From: Daucus carota subsp. sativus
Taxonomy: Eukaryota > Streptophyta > Magnoliopsida > Apiales > Apiaceae
Reading direction: 5' to 3'
Length of the DNA stretch: 64,000 nucleotides
Assembly (NCBI RefSeq): GCF_001625215.2
Contig: NC_030382.2
Span: 33,714,610-33,778,609, forward strand
A model generated the notes under the pieces. The model did not search any database and had not been told where the DNA came from. It saw only the letters and a program-made list of their open reading frames with translations. Made by a program: the position numbers and the translations under genes. Of this stretch, positions 45,801 to 56,047 are shown one piece after another. Each line of letters starts with the position of its first letter. Position 1 is the first letter of the stretch.

Positions 45801-48642
45801 TGATATCTGCCTTCATTAACTTGCCAACTTCCTCATCTATTGCCTTCTGCCTTTCTGGTGCGAAATTTCTTCGTTTTTGTTTGACTGGTTTCTTCTCGGG
45901 GTCCACATCCAGGCTGTGCATTGCTAGTGACTCGTCCAACCCGGGCATGTCGTCCGGGCTCCAGGCAAAAACATCTGCGTAGCTCCGAAGTAGTTGGATG
46001 AGTTCTTCTTTAAAGACGGTATCCAAGCCTTTTCCAATTTTGATTTTCCTTGTCGGGTTGTCTTTTTCGATCAGGACCGATTCGGTCTCGACCGCAGCTT
46101 CGACCTTGGTTAGTTCTTGTGCCGAGATCATTTGCTGGATCCGGGCGTCAGTGTTCTTTTCCACAAAATGTTGAGCTGAGCTCATGGTTGCTTTCTGGTT
46201 GCTTTGTCCAGGACCAGGATTGGTGGCTCCCGGGTTGGTGTTACCCGGGTCAAGTTCGATCACCTGGACTTCTCCTTTGGGATTTGTTTTCGGGTAAGGT
46301 CGGTGTTTTTTGTTGCTCTTCTGTTTTTGAAAAACGGTTGCCTTTCTCTTGTTGTCCAGGTGTGTTTCTGCCATGACCAAAGCTTGGCTATAACATACCC
46401 CGGCTGTCGCCGAGTCTCCTTTGACTTCTCCTACCCCGAACGGGGTGGGGAATTTGAACTTCAGGTGTGGAATGGATGTGATAGCTTCGATCTTGTTCAG
46501 ACCTGGGCGGCCGATGATCACGTTGTAAGGTGAGGGTGTATCTGTGACATAGAATTTGATGGTATGAGTGACTTGGTTCGGAAGGGTTCCGAATCGGACC
46601 GGGAGATAGAGTGTGCCAAGGACCGGGACAATGCTATTCCCGAACCCATATAGAGGATCCTCCCTGTAGTCGTTCATCCGGATACTCCCGAGCTCCATTC
46701 GATCCATGGTGTGCTTGAACAAGATGTTGGCTGAGGAGCCGTTGTCCACCAGGATCCTCCTTACTTCATTTTCGGCCATGTCAAGGGTCACTACCAGGGC
46801 TTGATTGTGACCCCGGGTGACTCCTTCAAAGTCCTTGTTGCTGAAGGAAATTACTTGTTCGGGGAAGGTTTGGATGGACATTACTTCTTGACAGGAGCCC
46901 GGGCTAGGGGGAGGTGAACAAGATCCTCCCAGCACTACGTTGACAATGTTTTTCTGTTTCCCGGATCCCCCCGTTTTGTCGGCTGTATTCCGGGCTATAT
47001 ATTGCCCCATGTTTCCTTTACTGATTTGCTCTTCAATGAAGTACTTGAGGGATATGCAATTTTCAGTTTTATGACCATGGGTACCATGGTAGTCACAGTG
47101 TCTGTTGGTAGGTCTGCTTTCAGGAGGAGTTTGCATGGGTTTTGGTGGGTAGTAGAAGGGTTTGTCCCGGACCTCTTTGAGTATGTCCTCCCGGGGTCTG
47201 TTTAGAGGAGTCCATTCGGGCTCTGGTTTTGGTTCCCTGGTTGCTTTGTTTGGACCAGGGTCACTTCTGGACCCGGATCCCTGTTGGCTGGTTCTCTTGG
47301 AACCTGATTGCTGGATGAAGTTTGTCTGTCTGTCCGGTTTGAATTTCTTATCCTGGTGATATTCTTTCCTGGGTCTATCTTCGACTTGTTTTCCTTTTGA
47401 ACTGCCCTGTCGGGTCATCCTCATTGCTTGGAGCACATCGGTCTCCTTAATGAATTTTGCAGCCATGGCGTAGGCAGCTGCCAGGCTTTGGGGCTCTTTG
47501 TTGATTAATTCGACCACATATCTCTCATTTTGTTCCGGGTCCAGGTTCCTTCGGAATATGCTCAGAGCCTCACGCTCATCCAGGTTGGAAATTTTGTTGA
47601 TTGCTTCCTGGAAACGTTTCATGTAGTCTGAGAGTGCCTCATTGTCATATTGGCGAACCGTTTCCAGGTGACACATATGGAGTTCATGTGTCTTGTTTGC
47701 TCGAAACCTTCTGAGGAAGGCTTCCCTGAAATCTTTCCAGGACCCGATGCTCCGGGAGGGGATCCGGCTGAACCATCTCTGGGCCCCTCCCTTGAATGTG
47801 GATGCGAAGAAGCGGCACTTGGTCAGGTCATTGTAGTAGTAGATCTGGGCTATCTGTTCAAAGTAGTGCAGATGCTCCTCCGGGTCTCCCAGTCCGTTGA
47901 AAGATTCAAAATTGTAGTGTTTCATACCCTTTTGTCGGGGTATGGATTCCAAGGAGTGGCTGAAGGGAGTCAGGGTTCCCCCAATTTCAAGCCCGGCATC
48001 ATTCCCAATTTTCCTGTTGAGCTCATTGATCATGTCTCTGAGGTTGGTTTGCCCCGGTCTCTCATCCTCGTCATCAGAGATGAGTTCGGGTGTTGTTTCC
48101 TTTCGGTAGCGCTTGGACCGGGATCCTTTTGTTAACTTTTCCTCCTCGAGTTGGATCCGGAGGGCGATTTTTTGCTCAAGTTTTTCCTCTTCCTCTTTTC
48201 GGATCTGTTCTTTCCTTTCAGCCAAAATTTTCAACCGGGTTTCCTCACTTTCCTTTTGTTTCTTTTTCTTTGCTTTGTCTCCGATCCGGTCGAATACGGA
48301 ACCCCGGGATTGACGACTGTTCCCGGAGTCCTCGGATTCACCGATGTCCTCAAGTCTGCGGTTGCTTTCCCGGCGATCATGGTACTGCCGGATGGCTTCG
48401 GCCAACTCTATATTGGTGAGCTGGGACAGGTGGAGGGTGGTGATCGGGACATCGGTGTACTTGTACTGGTTTGCTTCGATCGTGACCCGGGCATCATTGG
48501 GGTGGATTGCTTGGTTCTCGTCCGGGTTCACATGGGTGAAAAGTGGTCCCGAGGCATGATCCTGGTTTGGGTTATCCTGGTCTGTCTGAGGGTTATCCGG
48601 GTTCTGAGGAAGACCCAGGTGGGAGCGTGTCCTTTTTGTCAT
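42856..48642 (-). CDS. Gag-Pol polyprotein of the Tat element
   Basis: One open frame of 1,928 aa without a frameshift. In order: a charged coiled-coil N-terminus; the retrotransposon gag domain (WFSRIPSRSIGSWKDF); a CDYHGTHGHKTENC zinc-knuckle variant; an aspartic protease (VDNGSSANILF, the variant usual in this lineage); reverse transcriptase (LMLSFMDAFSGYNQV, YVDDIISKS); an RNase H; a second, archaeal-type RNase H (WTLHVDGSSTTERSGAG..YSDSQIVV); and an integrase with HHCC zinc finger and DDE core (WGIDIMGPF, VSDNGPQF). It ends in WHGLRLRKFYQ with no chromodomain. All catalytic motifs I checked are present. Confidence 0.95.
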   Translation of the reverse strand: MTKRTRSHLGLPQNPDNPQTDQDNPNQDHASGPLFTHVNPDENQAIHPNDARVTIEANQYKYTDVPITTLHLSQLTNIELAEAIRQYHDRRESNRRLEDIGESEDSGNSRQSRGSVFDRIGDKAKKKKQKESEETRLKILAERKEQIRKEEEEKLEQKIALRIQLEEEKLTKGSRSKRYRKETTPELISDDEDERPGQTNLRDMINELNRKIGNDAGLEIGGTLTPFSHSLESIPRQKGMKHYNFESFNGLGDPEEHLHYFEQIAQIYYYNDLTKCRFFASTFKGGAQRWFSRIPSRSIGSWKDFREAFLRRFRANKTHELHMCHLETVRQYDNEALSDYMKRFQEAINKISNLDEREALSIFRRNLDPEQNERYVVELINKEPQSLAAAYAMAAKFIKETDVLQAMRMTRQGSSKGKQVEDRPRKEYHQDKKFKPDRQTNFIQQSGSKRTSQQGSGSRSDPGPNKATREPKPEPEWTPLNRPREDILKEVRDKPFYYPPKPMQTPPESRPTNRHCDYHGTHGHKTENCISLKYFIEEQISKGNMGQYIARNTADKTGGSGKQKNIVNVVLGGSCSPPPSPGSCQEVMSIQTFPEQVISFSNKDFEGVTRGHNQALVVTLDMAENEVRRILVDNGSSANILFKHTMDRMELGSIRMNDYREDPLYGFGNSIVPVLGTLYLPVRFGTLPNQVTHTIKFYVTDTPSPYNVIIGRPGLNKIEAITSIPHLKFKFPTPFGVGEVKGDSATAGVCYSQALVMAETHLDNKRKATVFQKQKSNKKHRPYPKTNPKGEVQVIELDPGNTNPGATNPGPGQSNQKATMSSAQHFVEKNTDARIQQMISAQELTKVEAAVETESVLIEKDNPTRKIKIGKGLDTVFKEELIQLLRSYADVFAWSPDDMPGLDESLAMHSLDVDPEKKPVKQKRRNFAPERQKAIDEEVGKLMKADIICEIKYPEWLANVVMVKKANGKWRMCVDYTDLNAACPKDPYPLPSIDQLIDATSGHLMLSFMDAFSGYNQVKMNPADIAKTAFITHRAVYAYKLMPFGLRNAGSTYQKAMNEIFKDQLGRNLECYVDDIISKSTSVPGHISDLKECFENMRRTKLKLNPDKCTFGVEAGKFLGFMVSNRGIEANPEKIKAVQEMQPPRTQREVQKLAGSLAALRRFVSKLAERCLPFFELLKGAKNQKLVEWSPDCQRALDEIKAYLSKPPILTKALPGEPLYLYLSAGPFAVGAALIREEAGQQKPVYYVSQVLKDAETRYPNLEKFAFALITASRKLRHYFQGREIRIVTDQPLRKIIHKPDISGRLVNWAIELSQFSLTFLPRTAVKAQVLADFVVECNFPENQSTPMETEPEAPVESNPGSWTLHVDGSSTTERSGAGLILKSPDGFTIKTAISFGFAATNNQAEYEALLAGLKLVRTLSIQNLTIYSDSQIVVRQTNGEYLAKDPILTRYQALVKSYLTLIPGYKILQVSREENAEADNLSRLVQNSADLDSSVYFEELHKPTIEQEEIFEINNDPTWMTPLINYIEKGELPEDKGKAQRLKAKAAKFFVEGGILFRRTYSSPILKCIGPEEAEYCLREVHEGICGDHMSAKSLAYKIIRQGYYWPTIHQDSVEFVKKCKNCQLFSNVPRVSPVLPSSVLSPIPFAVWGIDIMGPFPRAKGDLRYLLVSIDYMTKWVEAKAMRTINQQDVIRFMDNILMRFGLPRVLVSDNGPQFIGSDFESYLAERGIKHKKSSVAYPQGNGQVEVTNRILLRGIEKRLEESKSKWPEELPHVLWSYRTSPRTSTGETPFKLAYGTEAMLPIEVGSPSHRVINFDEIANEEGLRVNLDLVDEVRDQAIARMEKYKEKTRDHFSKKSRVRNFQAGDLVLRDTEASDPTNTGKLMPKWEGPYKVREVLRPGTYKLEHMDGSEVSNTWHGLRLRKFYQ

Positions 48643-49066
48643 GGTTTCAAGAACTTACACAGGGTGTATGGTCGCTGCTTTGGTGGTAGTGCCCACAGAT
48701 AGTATAGATAGTGACAGGATGACAAAAATAGTGTGCACCAGTAGTCAACTTACTATTTTCAGAGATACCACAAATAGTTAAGTGACAAAATGTGTGCAGG
48801 TGTGAGACAAAAGATTTTATGTGCTACAGACAAGATTAGGGTTTTGCTCAGACAGGGTTTGCTAACATGCTCTACTACAGACAAATTTAGGGTTTTGTTC
48901 AGGTGAGGTTTTCTATCATGCACATATCAAGAAAAGCCATGGCTGAGGGTTCTGAGAAGATGGGTGTTTGGTGAGAGCTTACTGGTGTTATTCGGACCCC
49001 CGTTTCAGGGGTTTGTTGTAGGAGATGAGTCCAGTGGCACCGTGACCACAGGACAGAGGACACCTT

Positions 49067-49084
49067 CCCCTCCTTCTAGCGCCA
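49067..49084 (-). other. Primer binding site of the Tat element
   Basis: Two bases inside the 5' LTR the sense strand reads TGGCGCTAGAAGGAGG. TGG pairs with a tRNA CCA end. I cannot name the tRNA with certainty. Confidence 0.65.
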
Positions 49085-49086
49085 AA

Positions 49087-49777
49087 TGATAACGCCAATC
49101 TCCGATCCTGGTCCTTCCTCCGCCGTGGATGACGGTTCTGCGGTGTAGCTGCTGGAAGGGCTCCTACAAAACAACACCGGAGGGGGGTTTTGGCCCCGCG
49201 GCGCCTCCGGCGTGAGAGTAAGAGCAGGCTTTGGAAGGATAAAGACTAGAAAGTGTGTTATCTATATGTGGTGGGTGAAGGTGTATGTGTGGTGGTTGCT
49301 GGTGGCTGGTGGCTGAGAGTATTTAAGTATATGCTGAGTGTAAGTGTGTGTGAGGATGAGTGTAGAGAGTGAAGTTAACCCTTAAACTCTTGATCCTTGG
49401 TCTATTTATAGGCCAGGGATTAGGGTTTAAGGGTGCGTACCTGTATCCTGGTCCTACACGTGTAGGGGTTTGATCCCCTACACGTGTCCAGGTGTCAGCG
49501 TAGAAGTAGTATTTTGGAATGTTCCCTGGCTTGTCTCTATCGCCAGTAGTTGACCGTTATGTTTGTCTTTATCGTGTCAGTCTGTGTCTTGTGCAGCAAG
49601 TGTCGGCTGGTACATGTGTATCCGGGTGAGTAGCGAGTCTCATGTACCCGGGTAAGCAGTCATGTCCGGGTTGTATCACCTGTCAAGGCTGGGGATGTCC
49701 TGTTGTGTTGGTGGCTACCCGGGCTGGACGTTCCTCTTAAGGGACCCGGGTCCTTTTGCTCGGGTTATACCCTATCA
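49087..49777 (-). repeat. 5' LTR of the Tat element
   Basis: 691 bp. On the sense (minus) strand it has a TATAAATA promoter box at 49410-49403 and, about 46 bp upstream of it, an inverted repeat holding two G-boxes (49456-49487). Confidence 0.95.
49456..49487. promoter_or_regulatory. Double G-box palindrome in the LTR promoter
   Basis: Two 13-bp perfect arms (ACACGTGTAGGGG and its inverse) are separated by 6 bp, each containing CACGTG. The copy in the other LTR is at 37181-37212. G-boxes bind bZIP and bHLH factors, so light- or stress-linked transcription is possible; this is inference. Confidence 0.7.
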
Positions 49778-50283
49778 ATACTTGTGCCCAAACGGATCCG
49801 ATATGACGACCACGACGCGGTTCCTCTTGCTGTCAATGGTGAGCCCCAGAGTTGCATTTCCGTATAAATCGGCGTCTTTGACAACGGGAATCTCATGGAG
49901 GACTGAAGTGGTGGTGGTGTTGGAAATGGGGATGATGCCGAGGCCGCCTTCCATGAAGGAGACAATGAAACGGCTGTTGAGGGCGTCGTATTTGGAGCAT
50001 TCTCGGAGGAAGCCGGCGGAGTGGAAGTGGTACTGGTGGGAGGAAGGTGTGGCGGATTCTAGAGAGATGAGAATGGCTATGGGAATGGCTGAGATTAGGA
50101 GGGTCAGGAGGACGAATCTTGTTGAACACAAGAAACCCATCAGAGAGATTCAGAGAGAGAGAGATTTTGAGAGAGATGAGCTGAGCAGTTGACTGTAGCC
50201 TGCAGGGGAATGGGAGGGAATAAAAAATACTTGGCATAAATTTTAACGACAAACATAATTTATACTCCTCCATGCAATCCTAA

Positions 50284-50587
50284 GAGCATCTCCAAGGGTT
50301 GAGACCTGTTAGTTAAAATATCTATGTGTCATCTAAATAACATTTTTAGATGATATGTAAAAAGAAATACTCTCCAACCATCATCATTTAGCAAAAAGAA
50401 TATAGATAATCATATTTGATTCAATAGATTTGTTGAACTAGTAAAGCTCTTATGTATAATTTTAACTTGACATAATTATACATAACTCCATCGGAGTGTT
50501 TTTCTCATCTGTTAGCAAAAAACTTATATAAACAATTTACATAATCATTATAGCTAATAAATTTAGAAATCACCCTTGGACATGCTC
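50284..50587. mobile_element. Tourist-like (PIF/Harbinger) MITE, 304 bp
   Basis: The ends are GAGCATCTCCAAGGGTTGAG and, inverted, GAGCATGTCCAAGGGTGATT, flanked by a TAA duplication (50281-50283, 50588-50590). The duplicated locus near 61670 shows the empty site with a single TAA between the same flanks. It sits 144 bp upstream of the copy 1 ATG. Confidence 0.9.
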
Positions 50588-50733
50588 TAATTACATTAAA
50601 ATACGTTGAGAGTTTAGCAAAAAAGAGTTTTATTTGTTTGCACAAGAGGAATGGAAATCAGTTTATTTTCCTTCTCTTAGTTTGTGTACTCCCAACAAAA
50701 TTACGGACCTAAATATAATATAGAATTATATCT

Positions 50734-51155
50734 AAGAGTAAAGTTCTATGGAGTACACAAAATATTGGAGTATTGGAGTACAAAGTTGGATAAAATGTAA
50801 TCTATTCATCTAAAATTCAATTTTTTTGTTCAATAATATTCGTAAACATTTAATAACCTGCACATTATGTTCTACACAACATAAACATTGTAATTTAAGG
50901 TAGAATAATGACTTTTATAAATTACAGGACTCTATGTTCTGCAATACAACTAATAAGCTGAACAATAATGTTAATACTTGTTAAAGTTGAAAGTTGTTAA
51001 CGATTGATAGACAATTATGTGCAAGACAACTTATAAATAATAGATTGTATATAAATTTGTATAATTAAATATATTATTTAAAAATTAAACTAAAAAATTA
51101 AGACTTGTACTCCAATACTCCAATGTTTTTGTGTACTCCATAAAACTTAACTCTT
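50734..51155. mobile_element. MITE, 422 bp
   Basis: Inverted ends of about 45 bp (AAGAGTAAAGTTCTATGGAG.. and the inverse of ..CTCCATAAAACTTAACTCTT) also share GGAGTATTGGAGTACAA. The flanking duplication is ATATCT (50728-50733, 51156-51161). Confidence 0.82.
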
Positions 51156-51272
51156 ATATCTAATATTCTTTTCAAACGTCTCTTAGTTGGGTGGTTTTAC
51201 CAATATGAAATCAACCAAATTCACTTGTTTAGTTGAGTTGATAAAGTTTGTACTTTTTCTGGTAAACATTTA

Positions 51273-51553
51273 CTCCCTCCGTCCCTTCCATTTCTTTACA
51301 CTTTCCTTTTTGGGATGTCTCATTCAATTCTTTACATTTCAAAATTTACTAAATATGGTCAATGGGTCCCACCATTTCTCCACTTTTCTTTCTTTTTCAC
51401 ACTAATTTTACTCCACTATCTCCCTTTTATACATTAAAAATCAGTAGGTCCCACCACTTCACCCACTTTTCTTTCTCTTTTCAACTACTTTATTCATATT
51501 TCTTAACCTCCGTGCCCAACCCATTCGATAAGAAATGGGAGGGACGGAGGGAG
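51273..51553. mobile_element. Stowaway (Tc1/mariner) MITE, 281 bp
   Basis: It has classic CTCCCTCCGTCCC ends, inverted on the right as GGGACGGAGGGAG, inserted at a TA dinucleotide that is duplicated on both sides. Confidence 0.92.
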
Positions 51554-51934
51554 TATATAGAACCAGAGTTATCAATTTCGCGTGCAATATTCATTGGTAA
51601 AAGGGTTAGACAGATGTTAAAAAGAGACAAAGGCAACATAACACCGGGAGGAACGGGGAAGAAAGTGGCTGAGAACACTTTGGTCCAGAATTCATTGATG
51701 TTTTGATTTCAAACCTTTTCGAGATGGTAGTGTTCTAGAGACGAAAACATACTGTCGTCTCCAAAGGAATAACATATGCTCACAGCAAACTAAATGAACT
51801 CTAGGTCTAGGGGGTCTGCTGAGCATTAGAACATTCTTCTACCACCCAACCTTTTCATAAGATTGATACAAACACACAAGACTACGTGATGGGATAAGAA
51901 GGGACCTGTTAATATATTTAAATAACATCTTCTT

Positions 51935-54164
51935 CTATAGAACAGCGAAAACTGCTTCTGCAAGAACATGTTTCTTCTTGGGGTATCCAATACCAAACAA
52001 GTGATTAATATACACCTTTGCATCCTTCACGGTTACCCCAGTGGCCAAACGGTGTCTAACCACTGGAGCCTTCTCCAGTATAGTTGCAGTCTCCCAATCA
52101 TCATTGCTTCCGACTAAACTTATCCCCGACATGCTAGCAACAACAAGCCTGTTCGGAGATAATAGTTCCAGACCATCCGAAAATGACAAAGATTTGCCAA
52201 TCATTTTCACTAATTTAACCTCATTGTTGTTCATTATATCTACCTTGAAAAGATTTCCGGTGGTTGTATGACTAACTATTAAGTAGCCTTTAGGATGATA
52301 AACAATCCCGTTAAGGGTTGCTAACTTGTGGTACCATACCGCTGGAGAAAAAATCGGACTTTCTATTGGCAACAAATATTCTCCGGTAACCCCAACCTTC
52401 CAGAGTTTACTCTTATTCAGATCTGTGATGTAAGCATTACCTTCTGCATCCACCGCTACGTCATCTCCCATGGATTTATCTCCTACATGATTGAGTGCAG
52501 CAAACTTATCAGGACCTATAATATCTACCTAAAAAAAGCTAGAGGAACGAGAATTCAATCCAAAACTGGTAAGAATGAAAGTTAACTTAAATTTATAGAA
52601 TAGAATCAACGGAATTAATAAATGATATACATAAATGTTTAAAAAAAAATGTTCAGTTTTTTCCCTTTCCCCTCCAATTATCATCCGGCCGACCACACTC
52701 AAAGCAGTGCTTATGCCTTTATTATTGTAGGTTGACAATGTCAGAATGCATTTACCTAATTCATCTTCTTTGCTATTGTAGGTTGAGAATGCATCTAACT
52801 AGTGTGAATTCTTCAATGCCCTTAGTTATGTGTTTGGTAAAACTAAGACACTGCAAAGTCCAAATTGATGGGGCAAACCTAAGCAGAAGTAAAGAAGGCC
52901 ACCTAACATCATGATAGCTTCATTTTCAAAGAAAGTTAACCAACTTATTATTACTTGTTTCTAGCATAATTAAACTATACAAGTCATTGAATCTTTTGCA
53001 TTAAAAGATGGCAAGGTAACCTGCAGTATCTTGAGAACTAAAGGAATGCATGAGGAGCATTTATCAGGATATGAAGCATTTTCTTCTACCGTTTGATGCA
53101 TTTGACTTGGACAGGTGCATTTGGTGGGCAAAGAAAACTCAAATATAATGAATATTTACCAGGAGAATAAAAATCTAGACCACTTCTGGCACTAAAAGCC
53201 CAACTGTCACCGCTGAGACACACAGTGTTTCCAATTTGCTCGTTTTTGACTTTTAAGCGGCAATAGGTGCTCAAATTTGCACATCTTATTTTTGAATTTC
53301 AGCACAGTTTATCAAAGTTCTATTTGGTTTTTTAAATCAAATACAAAATGTTGATCACTTTCACTCCCAATCTAAACTCGGTTATCAGATTATGATAACA
53401 CATTCTTTTCTGTCTGTTTACATGATTTTCGAGTATTTAAGCTTAGATGGAACCCGAATTCAGTTCAAATTAAAAAAAAACTTATGTTAACATCATTTTT
53501 CGCAGAAATAATCTCAAGCACATATACTTATGACAAAAAATAGAAGAGCATTTTTTGCAACCGGAATGGAAACTAAAAATCCCATATTCCAATAAACGCC
53601 AAATCAGGAATCATGAGTGGCAGATGAAAACAACAGGAGGATCTTTAAAGCTCATTTCAAGTATGTAATAAATATACACACCTATCCAATTTGGTACTAA
53701 ATAAATAATTAAATATTAAGAATAATAATAATACCTGGACCACTTAGTTGAGTTAAAAACAAGCGAGACCAATCAGAGAGATCATAAGCAGCAACAGCGC
53801 TGTACTTGTTCCCCAACAAGTCCGATATGACTACCACGACGCGGTTCCTCTTGCTGTCAATGGTGAGACCCAGAGTTGCATTTGTGTATAAATCGGCGTC
53901 TTTGACGACGGGAATCTCGGGGAGGACTGAAGTGGTGGTGGAGTTGGAAATGGGGATGATGCCGAGGCCGCCTTCCATGAAGGAGACGATGAAACGGCTG
54001 TTGGGGGCGTCGTATTTGGAGCATTCTCGGAGGAAGCCGGAGGAGTGGAAGTGGTACTGGTGGGAGGAAGGTGTGGCGGATTCTAGAGAGATGAGAATGG
54101 CTATGGGGATGACGGAGATTAGGAGGGTCAGGAGGACGAATCTCGTTGAACACAAGAAACCCAT
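51935..54164 (-). CDS. NHL/SMP-30-type beta-propeller protein, copy 2, intact
   Basis: Relative of Arabidopsis At2g01410. Exon 1 is 54164-53735 and exon 2 is 52524-51935, joined in phase to 339 aa. The N-terminus is a signal-anchor helix (FVLLTLLISVIPIAILI), then RECSKYDAPNSRFIVSF and propeller-type strands (GDDVAVDAEGNAYITDL, WETATILEKAPVVRH). The protein should be secreted or face the lumen. The superfamily includes strictosidine-synthase-like proteins and Ca-dependent phosphotriesterases; the substrate here is unknown. It is closely similar to copy 1, so the duplication is fairly recent. Its upstream region is interrupted by the MULE 138 bp before the ATG. Confidence 0.85.
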
Positions 54165-54301
54165 CGGAGAGATTTCGAGAGAGAGAGAGATTTTGAGAGA
54201 GATGGGCTGAGCAGTTGAGTGATAGGAGAATGGGGGGAGAATGGGAGGGAATAAATAATACTATGGCTGGCATAAATTTTAACGATAAACATAATTTAAC
54301 C

Positions 54302-54726
54302 GGCTCCCTCTCATTTCTAACCAATTTATTCAACCACTTTTCAAAACTAACCAGTTTTTTTTCGAGAAAACGCGACCTGAACGAAAAACTTTTTACAGCA
54401 CGGGTCGCGCTTTGAAACAGCGACCCAAACACAAAAAACCCCATTGGGGTCGCTCTTTCAAAGAGAGACCCATGCTGTAAAAAGTTCCATATGGGTCGCC
54501 CTTTGAAAGAGCGACCCATATGGGTTATTTTAAAAAAAAAATTCAAAAATCGGAAAATATTATTTCAAAGGGCGACCCATATTATTTATATTATAATATT
54601 TTATAATATAATTTATATAATGATATAATATAAAAATATTTTATATTATATAGTGATACATTATTTGTGATATTATATTTTATATTATTATATTATGTAA
54701 TGATATAATATAATATTATAGATTGT
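54302..54726. repeat. Left terminal inverted repeat of the MULE
   Basis: The outer 250 bp hold GGGTCGC..GCGACCC palindromes; the inner part is almost pure A/T. It matches the complement of about 61076-61597. Confidence 0.9.
54402..54517. repeat. Three 25-bp palindromic boxes in the MULE end
   Basis: Imperfect palindromes of the form GGGTCGC-N11-GCGACCC lie at 54402-54426, 54447-54471 and 54493-54517, spaced 45-46 bp start to start. A half-box follows near 54570. Counterparts occur in the right end. Confidence 0.88.
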
Positions 54727-55077
54727 AATATTATATTTTTTAATTTAATTTAATTCGGAAATATTTTTTCCTTTATCTAATTTTTACCTAATATTTTTTT
54801 ATTTACCTAATATTTATAGTTTATTAATTATTTATCTAATATTTAAAGTTTTATTTACCTAATATTAAAATGTGATGCAGAGAATTATTTTTTGAGGAGT
54901 GTGCAAATAATTTTGATTGTATGGTCACATCTAAGGCAGTAGGTTTTTTAGCTTTTTATTACAAAACATTGATTTAACACTGGACAAAGCTGCCAACTTC
55001 ATTGAAATCATTCAAGAATTCAATAAGCCAGCCTGTTGTTACTGCTCAAATATTCACTTTTTTGCTGAGAGGACGTT

Positions 55078-55974
55078 TAAAGTCATGCAATTATGTGTTT
55101 TTAAACAGTGTGCAATAGCTTTTTTCGTATTGTCACATCCTCACATTTAACACATAGTGCAGCATGCAATAATATCAATGGATTTATGCAGTAGCTTGTT
55201 CAGAGAATCATTCATTACTTTATTGCTCATTGATAGATTGACTGCATACCAATAAGTGGACACAAAAATTGCATGCACTATTGAAGCACAGTGGTTAACT
55301 TTGAAATTCGTCCTTAAAAGCTGAAGCATTTGAAATTCGTCCTTAAAAGTCTCAATTTAATTTAACGGTTATATAATATAAAATATATAATGTAAATAAT
55401 AAATATATATATAAATTAAAGATTGAAAAATATATATATATATATATATATTTATTTATATATATATATATATATATTATATATATGTGTGTATATATGT
55501 ATATTATTTAATGTATTTTTCTAAAGAGTGTGAAAAAAATTTAAAACGTATGGTCAAATCATCTGTTTGCAATTATGATTTTTTTGAAAGTGTGCATCAT
55601 CTGTTTGCAATTATGAGCTCGTTTAAAGTCATGCAATTATGAGTTTTTGAACAGTGTGCATCAGCTTTTTTTGTATGGTCACATCCCTCACATTTAACAC
55701 ATAGTGCAGCATGCAATAATATCAATGGATTTATGCAGTAGCTTGTTCAGAGAATCATTCATTACTTTATTGCTCATTGATAGATTGACTGCATACCAAT
55801 AAGTGGACACAAAAATTGCATGCACTATTGAAGCACAGTGGTTAACTTTGAAATTCGTCCTTAAAAGCTGAAGCATTTGAAATTCGTCCTTAAAAGTCTC
55901 AATTTAATTTAACGGTTATATAATATAAAATATATAATGTAAATAATAAATATATATATAAATTAAAGATTGAA

Positions 55975-56047
<73 letters not shown>

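Larger units (their letters stand above)
36812..49777 (-). mobile_element. Complete Tat-lineage Ty3/gypsy LTR retrotransposon, 12,966 bp
   Basis: Flanked by the 5-bp target duplication ATACT (36807-36811 and 49778-49782). Both LTRs are 691 bp with TG..CA ends, and I found no difference between them, so the insertion is recent. The sense strand is minus: 5' LTR 49087-49777, primer site, polyprotein 48642-42856, tandem array, then a gene on the opposite strand, then the purine tract and 3' LTR. The dual RNase H and absence of a chromodomain place it in the Tat lineage. CCCGGG occurs throughout. It looks autonomous. Confidence 0.95.
35034..50140 (-). pseudogene. NHL/SMP-30-type beta-propeller gene, copy 1, disrupted by a retrotransposon
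   Basis: Relative of Arabidopsis At2g01410. Exon 1 runs from the ATG at 50140 to 49783, then resumes at 36811-36740 after the inserted element. Exon 2 is 35623-35034. Without the insert, exon 1 is 430 bp and exon 2 590 bp, the same as copy 2, and the frame is otherwise open (339 codons). The N-terminus has a signal-anchor helix (FVLLTLLISAIPIAILI). The rest has beta-propeller repeats (ADDVAVDAEGNAYITDL, LNGIVYHPKGYLLVSH). As it stands the gene should not make a full protein unless the element is spliced out. Confidence 0.88.

Noticed and set aside
53857-54546. 229-codon frame running from the beta-propeller gene into the MULE end
   Set aside because: It is out of frame with the real gene and continues into the inverted repeat of the transposon.
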